From: Leptospira gomenensis
GTDB lineage: Bacteria > Spirochaetota > Leptospiria > Leptospirales > Leptospiraceae
Direction of reading: 5' to 3'
Assembly (NCBI RefSeq): GCF_004770155.1
Contig: NZ_RQFA01000032.1
Span: forward strand, 124,001 to 188,000
DNA length: 64,000 nucleotides
Numbering within the stretch: the first letter of the stretch is position 1; every line of letters begins with the position of its first letter. Below are positions 57,279 to 64,000 of the stretch, piece by piece. Below the pieces are notes generated by a model. The model was not told the origin of the DNA. It was given only the letters and a program-made list of their open reading frames with translations, and made no database searches. The translations under genes were made by a program, and so were the position numbers.

Positions 57279-57836
57279 TTAGTTTTCTAGTTCCTCTTCC
57301 GTATACCGATCCCCAGGATTGGAAACGTAAAATGAATGTTCCGGTTCGCACCGTAACCTGCGGATGATTTCGTTATTGGTTAAGTCGAGGTGCAAAATAT
57401 AGCTGTATGACTTGTGAAATGTTGGACCTCCTTCATTCAAGATATCTACGATAGAATTCCCGATCCCGACCTCCTCCAACCACAACAGATAATTAAAAAG
57501 AAAACAGCGAGAAACCCCGTGGGCTTGAGCCAAAACTCCAAGCAAAGCCCAACTTCCCGTATCCAGTCGAACATTCAACCGTTGCAAAGAATCCATCCCG
57601 GAGCTCGACGACTGATACGTCGTTTTTCCGGCCTTTTTCCCCAAACGATCCGCGGAAGTTAAATACTTACCATAAACCTGCAACAATCTAGGGATCCGTT
57701 TCGCCATGTATTTCCGTTTCGACTCACCCAATTTGAGCCAAGTCGTTTTCGGAACAAGCAAGGTCACAACCTCCGTTTTATCTTCCCGAAGTTTTGATCG
57801 AATCTCTCGAGCCGAATTTAAAAGTAAAGTTCCCAT
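57279..57836 (-). CDS. DUF1564-family protein
   Basis: The 185-residue protein matches the Leptospira-restricted DUF1564 family as I know it. Its hallmarks are [12 protein letters not shown] at the N-terminus, [29 protein letters not shown], and the centre [20 protein letters not shown] followed by [14 protein letters not shown]. The family is multi-copy in many Leptospira genomes and its function is unknown. The centre, a strand followed by two helices, looks like a ribbon-helix-helix DNA-binding fold, which would suit a regulator or antitoxin. There is no partner gene, so it is a solitary copy. Confidence 0.9.
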   Translation of the reverse strand: MGTLLLNSAREIRSKLREDKTEVVTLLVPKTTWLKLGESKRKYMAKRIPRLLQVYGKYLTSADRLGKKAGKTTYQSSSSGMDSLQRLNVRLDTGSWALLGVLAQAHGVSRCFLFNYLLWLEEVGIGNSIVDILNEGGPTFHKSYSYILHLDLTNNEIIRRLRCEPEHSFYVSNPGDRYTEEELEN

Positions 57837-57949
57837 AACGAAGTCGGTTCCCCAGGTCGTTCGATCGTTTCTTAAAAAACGAAAAGACTTAAAAATTATC
57901 TAAACCGAAGGGGAATTTTTTCGAAATCGTTAGGAACCGAGGGAACAAT

Positions 57950-58564
57950 TCATTCTTTCAGATTCAATTCTTCGACGATGTTCATCAGAATTTTCATCTT
58001 CTCCATGGGATTCGGATCCACGAGTATTTCCTGCTTTTTGGAAAATTCAAAATTGAGAATGGATGCGATGAAATCGATGGGGAAGGGATGTGTGACGAGT
58101 TCGTTCATTCGCAAAATCAAATCTTCGCCGGCGCCCTCCGACAATAGGATTCGTTTCGTCAAAAAAAGGAGCCTTTCAAAATCTTTCTTAAAATCCGCGT
58201 CGCGAAGATATTCGAAATCCGGTTCGAGCTTTTGGATCCTGGCAACTCGAAACGGTTCCATGGTTTCGTAATCGATGAGTTTTGCGATTCCCTTTCCTTC
58301 CAAAAGAATATTCGATCTTCCGTCCGGCAACGGATCCCGACGAATGATTTTTCCCCATCCGAATACCGTTTCGATTTCCGGGTGTTTGGAATTGGTTCGT
58401 GATTTTGCGGAGAGGATCGGGGCTACGGCCAACTCCTCTCCCGATTCCATACAATAATCCAACATCAGTCGATAGCGAGGTTCGAAAATATGAAGAGGTA
58501 GATATGTCCCTGGAAAAAGAACGATTTCCGGCAAAGGAAAGATGGGGACAGTAGTGGTTGACAC
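57950..58564 (-). CDS. LON-substrate-binding-domain protein
   Basis: The protein is a stand-alone Lon N-terminal domain (PUA-like), with VPIFPLPEIVLFPGTYLPLHIFEPRY at its start, split here as PIFPLPEIVLFPG and PLHIFEPRY. It lacks the AAA+ ATPase and protease parts of Lon. I use a GTG at 58564 (about 204 residues) as the start because the longer frame to 58669 would overlap the divergent kinase gene and adds an unlikely hydrophobic stretch. Its role is unknown; it may be a substrate adaptor. Confidence 0.85.
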   Translation of the reverse strand: MSTTTVPIFPLPEIVLFPGTYLPLHIFEPRYRLMLDYCMESGEELAVAPILSAKSRTNSKHPEIETVFGWGKIIRRDPLPDGRSNILLEGKGIAKLIDYETMEPFRVARIQKLEPDFEYLRDADFKKDFERLLFLTKRILLSEGAGEDLILRMNELVTHPFPIDFIASILNFEFSKKQEILVDPNPMEKMKILMNIVEELNLKE

Positions 58565-58627
58565 GGGAAGGATACTATAACTGCTTAGAGAGAAACCGTA
58601 AATCAAAATCCCAAGGCTCGGTAGAAT

Positions 58628-59641
58628 TTGTATTATTTGGACAGAAATCGTTTTCAAACTTCCACACAAAATCTGAAGAATCTCAATATCATCGTAATCG
58701 GAGACTTCATCTTGGACGAGTATCTCATCGGAGAAGTAAACCGCATTTCTCCCGAAGCTCCGGTTCCGGTCGTATGGGTTCGTAAGGAAAAAATTACTTT
58801 AGGGGGAGCGGGGAACGTGGTCAAAAATCTTTCCTCGCTTGGAGTCAAGTCCGTCGTTCTTGGTCGAGCGGGAAAAGACGAAAAGGCAAATATCCTCCTC
58901 GAACTTTTGTCCCGGGAAAATTCGGATTCGGAAAAAAATTTTTTAATACGGTCCGAGTCGGTTCCCACGATTCTCAAAACGAGAGTCATCGCCGGTCATC
59001 AACAGGTTTGTAGAATCGATAAGGAAGAACTCAAACCGATTTCGAGGGAAGAAGAGGATTCTCTTTTGACCGCTTTTTCGGAAAGAATCGATTCGGCGGA
59101 CGCGGTCATCCTTTCCGATTACGATAAAGGAACTCTTACTCCTCGGATCATACAGGAGGTTTCCAAACTCTGCAAAGAACGCGGTAAGATCGTAACCGTC
59201 GATCCGCAAGTCAGTCATTTTTTTCTCTATCACGGGGTCAGCATTCTGACTCCCAATCATCACGAGGCGGGAAAAGCGCTGGGACGAAAATTGGAAACGG
59301 ATTCGGAAATTCTAAACGCCGCGGAAGAAATCGTTCAAAAACTTTCCTGTCCTTCTCTCATGATCACGAGAGGCGAAAAGGGAATGAGCTTATACGTAAC
59401 TTCTAAAAAAGAAATCTATCATATACCCACCGTCGCCCAAGAAGTGTTCGACGTAACCGGAGCGGGAGACACCGTAATCAGCGCCTATACCGCATACCAC
59501 GCCGCCGGCCTAAACGAATTAGACGCAAGTGTGGTTTCCAACGCGGCGGCTGGAATCGTAGTCGGAAAACTGGGCGCAGAAACGGTCTCCCCAGACGAAC
59601 TACAACGATCCCTTTCCGATCGAGGAACGTTTTCGGCGTGA
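58628..59641 (+). CDS. rfaE1: D-glycero-beta-D-manno-heptose-7-phosphate kinase (RfaE domain I)
   Basis: This ribokinase/PfkB-family kinase phosphorylates heptose 7-phosphate at C1 in ADP-heptose synthesis. The 337-residue protein has IVIGDFILDEYLIGEVNRISPEAPVPV (substrate region), GGAGNVVKNLSSLG, the substrate contact QQVCRIDKE, and the C-terminal anion hole/catalytic DVTGAGDTV. The usual HldE is one polypeptide with an adenylyltransferase; here they are split into two overlapping genes. The start TTG at 58628 is uncertain; AAGG lies about 12 bases upstream. Confidence 0.93.
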   Translation: MYYLDRNRFQTSTQNLKNLNIIVIGDFILDEYLIGEVNRISPEAPVPVVWVRKEKITLGGAGNVVKNLSSLGVKSVVLGRAGKDEKANILLELLSRENSDSEKNFLIRSESVPTILKTRVIAGHQQVCRIDKEELKPISREEEDSLLTAFSERIDSADAVILSDYDKGTLTPRIIQEVSKLCKERGKIVTVDPQVSHFFLYHGVSILTPNHHEAGKALGRKLETDSEILNAAEEIVQKLSCPSLMITRGEKGMSLYVTSKKEIYHIPTVAQEVFDVTGAGDTVISAYTAYHAAGLNELDASVVSNAAAGIVVGKLGAETVSPDELQRSLSDRGTFSA

Positions 59642-60117
59642 CGGATCTTCGAAACAACGTCGTTCCTTGGGACAAGGTTTCCGAAACCGCGGATCGGCTA
59701 CGTTCCGAAAAGCGGATCGTTTTTACCAACGGCTGTTTCGATCTCGTTCACAGAGGACATCTTACGTATCTTTCCCAAGCCCGGGAGCTCGGGGATTTCC
59801 TTTGGGTGGGAATCAACTCGGATGTTTCCGTAAAACGGCTCAAAGGAGAACAAAGACCGGTCGTTTCCGAGGACGATCGCGCCATTCTTTTGTCCAACCT
59901 GCGATTCGTGGACGCGGTAACGATTTTTCCGCAGGACACGCCGCTCGAATTGATCCGCCTCGTCAAACCCGCGATCCACGTCAAAGGAGGGGATTATTCC
60001 GTGGAAGATCTTCCGGAAACTCCTCTGGTTCGCCAATTCGGCGGAGAAGTCCGGATTCTGCCGTTTGTACCAGGAAACTCCACCTCGCTGTTGATCCAGA
60101 AAATCCTGAAACTCTAA
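59638..60117 (+). CDS. rfaE2: D-glycero-beta-D-manno-heptose 1-phosphate adenylyltransferase (RfaE domain II)
   Basis: This nucleotidyltransferase makes ADP-heptose from ATP and heptose 1-phosphate. The 159-residue protein has the cytidylyltransferase-like HxGH motif in [15 protein letters not shown] and the downstream [15 protein letters not shown] and the ISTS-like GNSTSLLI. It begins with a GTG that overlaps the kinase stop (GTGA), so the pair is translationally coupled and equivalent to one split HldE. Confidence 0.93.
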   Translation: MTDLRNNVVPWDKVSETADRLRSEKRIVFTNGCFDLVHRGHLTYLSQARELGDFLWVGINSDVSVKRLKGEQRPVVSEDDRAILLSNLRFVDAVTIFPQDTPLELIRLVKPAIHVKGGDYSVEDLPETPLVRQFGGEVRILPFVPGNSTSLLIQKILKL

Positions 60118-60154
60118 AACGAACCCATGCCTCATTTTTGGAGACAGAATTCTT

Positions 60155-60176
60155 AGAAATTCCTGTTTGAATTTCT
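60155..60176 (+). promoter_or_regulatory. Stem in the pyrG leader
   Basis: AGAAATTC (60155-60162) pairs with GAATTTCT (60169-60176) over eight bases with a six-base loop. AGAAC/GTTCT (60188-60192 with 60196-60200) follows. They lie 18-63 bases before the pyrG start. Some bacteria control pyrG by leader attenuation; these stems are AT-rich and unproven. Confidence 0.3.
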
Positions 60177-60217
60177 GGAAACTCCCAGAACTCTGTTCTG
60201 AAAGGCGGGAATGGAAG

Positions 60218-61834
60218 TTGTCGAGAACTAAGTTTATCTTTGTAACCGGAGGGGTAAGTTCCTCCCTGGGAAAAGGAGTCACCGTAGCGGCTCTTGGTTG
60301 TCTTTTGGAAAGTCGCGGTTATTCCGTTTCCCTCCAAAAAATGGACCCGTACATCAATATCGATCCTGGTACGATGAGTCCGTATCAGCACGGGGAAGTT
60401 TACGTCACAGCGGACGGCGCGGAAACCGATCTGGATCTCGGTTACTACGAACGTTTTACGCATTCCAAACTGACCCGAAAAAATTCCGTATCCACCGGAC
60501 AAATTTATAATACGGTCATTCAACGCGAAAGAAAAGGGGATTATCTCGGGCGCACCGTACAAGTGGTTCCCCATATCACCAACGAAATCCGTAACCGGAT
60601 GTACATCGTCGCCCGAGAGGAAAATCCGGATTTTATTATCGTCGAAATCGGGGGAACGGTCGGCGACATCGAATCGATTCCGTTCTTGGAGGCGATCCGT
60701 CAGATGCGGTACGAACACGGAAATTCAAACGTATTGTTCGTCCACCTAACGCTGGTCCCTACGATCACCGCGGCCGGAGAGGCCAAAACAAAACCGACAC
60801 AACATTCCGTCAAAGAATTACTCGGACTCGGAATCCAACCCGACATTTTGGTTTGCCGGGTTTCCCAACCGATGACAAAGGAAATGAAAAATAAACTTTC
60901 CCTCTTTTGTAACGTGAAGGAAGAAAACGTAATCTCCGCGAGCGATATCTCCACATCCATCTACGAAATTCCTAAAATGTATAAGGAAGAAAAACTGGAC
61001 GAGGTCGTTCTCAAAACCATGGGAATGGAACTTAGAACCTCCGACTTCGACGAATGGGACACGATGGTGAAGGGACTTCTCTCCACCAAAGAAATCGTAC
61101 AGATCGCGGTCGTAGGGAAATATATTTCTCTACAGGACGCGTACCGTTCCATTTACGAAAGCCTTTCCCACGGAGGAATCGCGCATAACGCGAAAGTGGA
61201 ATTCGTCAAAATCGATCCGGAAAACCTGGATAAGGAAAACGTGATCGACTCTCTCAAAAACGTTCACGGAATCTTGGTTCCCGGCGGATTCGGGGACCGG
61301 GGAATCGAAGGAAAAATTCTCGCGATTCAACACGCAAGGACCAAAGGAATTCCCTTTTTCGGAATCTGTCTCGGAATGCAATGTGCCGTCGTGGAATACG
61401 GGAGAAACGTTCTGGGACTCAAGGACGCCAATTCGACCGAAATCCGACCCGATACGGAAAATCCGGTGATATCCCTTTTGGAAGAACAAAACGACATCGA
61501 GCAGATGGGCGGAACGATGCGTTTAGGTTCGTATCCCTGCAAAATCAAAAAGGATACTCTTGCATACGCGGAATACAAATCCGAATCGATCCACGAACGT
61601 CATCGTCATCGATTCGAATTCACCAATCGATACAGGAAACAATATGAGGAAAACGGAATGGTAATCGCGGGCACTTCTCCGGACGACAACCTCGTGGAAA
61701 TCGTCGAAATCCCCCAGCACGCCTGGTTTATCGGAGTTCAATTTCATCCGGAATTTCAATCCAAACCGACGGCTCCTCACCCTTTATTCGCTGGATTTAT
61801 CAAAGCGGCCGTGAAATACTCTAAAAAAGGATAA
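60218..61834 (+). CDS. pyrG: CTP synthase
   Basis: This enzyme converts UTP to CTP using glutamine. From the TTG at 60218 it has 538 residues, the normal size; the longer frame from 60167 lacks a ribosome binding site. The synthetase half starts [17 protein letters not shown] (P-loop-like), then [15 protein letters not shown] and GGTVGDIES. The glutaminase half has GGFGDRG, the catalytic Cys in FGICLGMQC and the His/Glu in [11 protein letters not shown] is needed for CMP-KDO, so its position next to kdsA fits LPS synthesis. Confidence 0.98.
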   Translation: MSRTKFIFVTGGVSSSLGKGVTVAALGCLLESRGYSVSLQKMDPYINIDPGTMSPYQHGEVYVTADGAETDLDLGYYERFTHSKLTRKNSVSTGQIYNTVIQRERKGDYLGRTVQVVPHITNEIRNRMYIVAREENPDFIIVEIGGTVGDIESIPFLEAIRQMRYEHGNSNVLFVHLTLVPTITAAGEAKTKPTQHSVKELLGLGIQPDILVCRVSQPMTKEMKNKLSLFCNVKEENVISASDISTSIYEIPKMYKEEKLDEVVLKTMGMELRTSDFDEWDTMVKGLLSTKEIVQIAVVGKYISLQDAYRSIYESLSHGGIAHNAKVEFVKIDPENLDKENVIDSLKNVHGILVPGGFGDRGIEGKILAIQHARTKGIPFFGICLGMQCAVVEYGRNVLGLKDANSTEIRPDTENPVISLLEEQNDIEQMGGTMRLGSYPCKIKKDTLAYAEYKSESIHERHRHRFEFTNRYRKQYEENGMVIAGTSPDDNLVEIVEIPQHAWFIGVQFHPEFQSKPTAPHPLFAGFIKAAVKYSKKG

Positions 61835-61836
61835 CG

Positions 61837-62700
<864 letters not shown>

Positions 62701-62712
62701 TATTATAAAGTT

Positions 62713-63294
62713 ATGAAACGTCCCCATTCGTTTCGAAGTCGGATTTTTCTCATTTCCTCTTTCATTCTTTGTGCACCCGTTTTGACCGATTGCAGGAAGA
62801 CCAACTACGAACGTGTGGAAAAAGAGAGGGAAAGCGGCGCTTCGGTTTCTATTCGAAACTTCAAACGGACCGCTTATGATCAGGAAGGAAAACTTCAATG
62901 GGAACTCAAAGCTCAAGAATCCTACGTATACGTAAACGAAAATAAAACGATCTTCTACAATATCGATTTCGATCAGTTTGAGGACGGAAAATTCAAATCG
63001 AAACTTCTCGGAGAAAAAGGGGAAATCAATCACAAAACCCGTTTGATGACTCTGGAAGGAAAAATCTTTCTTCGCACCAACGACGACAAAACCCTGAACG
63101 CGCGCGCCATGGAATACAACATGGATACCAAAAAGCTGATTTCGGATTCCGAAGTGACCGTCAGCGCGGATGGAACCACGATCCACGGAGTCGGTCTGCG
63201 GGCGGATAAAGATCTGAATAAATTCACGATTCTGCGACCGACGGCGGTGACGCGGGGCGGAACCAATCCTCTCAAAGCGGCAGATTCGAAATGA
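62713..63294 (+). CDS. lptC: LPS export protein LptC, lipoprotein form
   Basis: LptC is the inner-membrane bitopic member of the LPS bridge. The 193-residue protein has an N-terminal hydrophobic stretch ending LTDC, which looks like a lipobox, so this LptC is probably lipidated rather than bitopic. The body is an OstA-type beta-jellyroll (about 45-185) with repeated strands such as AYDQEGKLQWELKAQES and GEINHKTRLMTLEGKIFL. It overlaps the start of the lptA gene by four bases (ATGA). Confidence 0.82.
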   Translation: MKRPHSFRSRIFLISSFILCAPVLTDCRKTNYERVEKERESGASVSIRNFKRTAYDQEGKLQWELKAQESYVYVNENKTIFYNIDFDQFEDGKFKSKLLGEKGEINHKTRLMTLEGKIFLRTNDDKTLNARAMEYNMDTKKLISDSEVTVSADGTTIHGVGLRADKDLNKFTILRPTAVTRGGTNPLKAADSK

Positions 63295-64000
63295 AACCAC
63301 GTCTTCGTATTTTTTTGCGCGTATCGTTTGTTCTTTTGATCGTCTCGGCCCCGGCAGTATATTCCGGAAACGTAAAACCTCCGTTTCCGATCGGAAGTGA
63401 AACCGCCGATCGCAAGTTCCTGGAAATTCCGGATCAAACCGAAAAGAAAGAAACCGGGCCCAACTTTCCGACTCTCTGGGGAGGATCCGCTCTGACCCAA
63501 GAGGAAAAAACGATCTCGGGTCTAAAAGTCACCACGTTCAGTCTGGAAGGAGGCGCCTGGATCCAGCACAAAAAGGTAAAACTTTCGGCCAACCAGATCG
63601 AGGTCTACGGAAAAGACGCGTTTAAGGGATTTTTGCGAGGAGGGGTTCTCGTACAAGACGGTGACAACGGAGTTACTCTCAAAGCAGGCACGGGTGAATA
63701 CGACAAATTCGAGGAAAAAATTTATATCAAAGACAGACCGCGTTTGTTTCATACGGACAAAAGCGGAGCTAAGACGGTTATCTCCGCGACGTTTATAGAA
63801 AGAAACCTTTCCAAAAAGACGACGTTCCTAAAAGAGAACGTGGTTATCGCACATCCGCAAATCACCATTCTATGTAAGGAAGCGGTATTCGAAGAGGAGG
63901 AAGATAAGATCACCACCGATCCGGACCCGATCCTCATCGCGAACGATAGATACCTGACGGGAAATCGACTCACGTTTTATACGAACGAAAACAAGGTGGA
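63291..64000 (+). CDS. lptA: LPS export protein LptA/OstA (partial)
   Basis: The first 236 codons are in the window; the 3' end lies beyond it. There is a signal peptide (RIFLRVSFVLLIVSAPAVYSG), then OstA-type jellyroll repeats with alternating short strands (KVKLSANQIEVYGKD, GVLVQDGDNGVTLKAGTGEYD, ATFIERN, NRLTFYTNENKV). It shuttles LPS across the periplasm. The ATG shares bases with the lptC stop, so expression is coupled. At least 236 residues already exceed E. coli LptA (185), and the N-terminal ~65 residues are an extra linker. Confidence 0.85.
   Translation, partial: MKPRLRIFLRVSFVLLIVSAPAVYSGNVKPPFPIGSETADRKFLEIPDQTEKKETGPNFPTLWGGSALTQEEKTISGLKVTTFSLEGGAWIQHKKVKLSANQIEVYGKDAFKGFLRGGVLVQDGDNGVTLKAGTGEYDKFEEKIYIKDRPRLFHTDKSGAKTVISATFIERNLSKKTTFLKENVVIAHPQITILCKEAVFEEEEDKITTDPDPILIANDRYLTGNRLTFYTNENKV

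Overview
The window looks like a chromosomal segment of a spirochaete of the genus Leptospira. The reasons are flagellins of the spirochaete FlaB core type, a DUF1564-family protein (a family I know only from Leptospira), lipoproteins with loose spirochaetal lipoboxes, frequent TTG starts, a KDO/heptose LPS pathway in a spirochaete, and overall gene content. By eye the base composition is in the low-to-mid 40s % GC, which is higher than L. interrogans; I do not name a species. I see no insertion sequence, prophage, CRISPR array or rRNA operon. It reads as core genome, with about 50 protein genes and one tRNA.

Layout. 0.4-6.4 kb: uvrA, a divergent acyl-CoA-dehydrogenase-like gene, then (minus) an OmpA-type coiled-coil protein and a CDF metal exporter. 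6.5-11.3 kb: two magnesium transporters, mgtE and an mgtA-type P-ATPase, around a lipoprotein gene, with a strong hairpin just before the ATPase. 11.5-14.7 kb: methyltransferase, membrane protein, fbp (minus) and two small genes. 14.8-19.2 kb: the macromolecular synthesis operon rpsU-yqeY-dnaG-rpoD. 19.3-24.6 kb: glpD (minus), tyrS, a NodB-type deacetylase and a 1.1 kb gap with what may be a decayed gene. 24.6-29.3 kb (minus): an orphan RND pump, def, an alpha/beta-hydrolase-like gene and tRNA-Ala(GGC). 29.4-32.9 kb: a partner-switching module (GAF-PP2C-ATPase fusion plus STAS protein). 33-37.4 kb: a two-gene acyl-CoA carboxylase. 37.5-49 kb (minus): a large chemotaxis and signalling cluster, in transcription order PAS/GAF histidine kinase, receiver-ATPase, cheY, STAS, cheA, triple-PAS MCP, cheW, cheD, cheB. 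49.3-53 kb: ispH and two convergent flagellin genes with structured leaders and tails. 53.3-57.8 kb: corrinoid adenosyltransferase, POT peptide transporter, DUF1801, NlpC/P60 hydrolase and DUF1564. 58-64 kb: LON-domain protein, then an LPS supply line of split heptose kinase and adenylyltransferase, pyrG, kdsA, lptC and lptA (cut by the window edge).

How the genes work together. The right end is a coherent envelope block: the ADP-heptose and KDO-8-P steps, CTP for CMP-KDO, then the LPS bridge proteins. The signalling cluster combines a chemotaxis core with a STAS protein and a receiver protein whose ATPase domain has no HisKA partner, so a serine-phosphorylation switch may be coupled to chemotaxis. 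This is the best candidate here for a less-described system. The flagellins next to it fit a motility neighbourhood. No CheR is present in the window.
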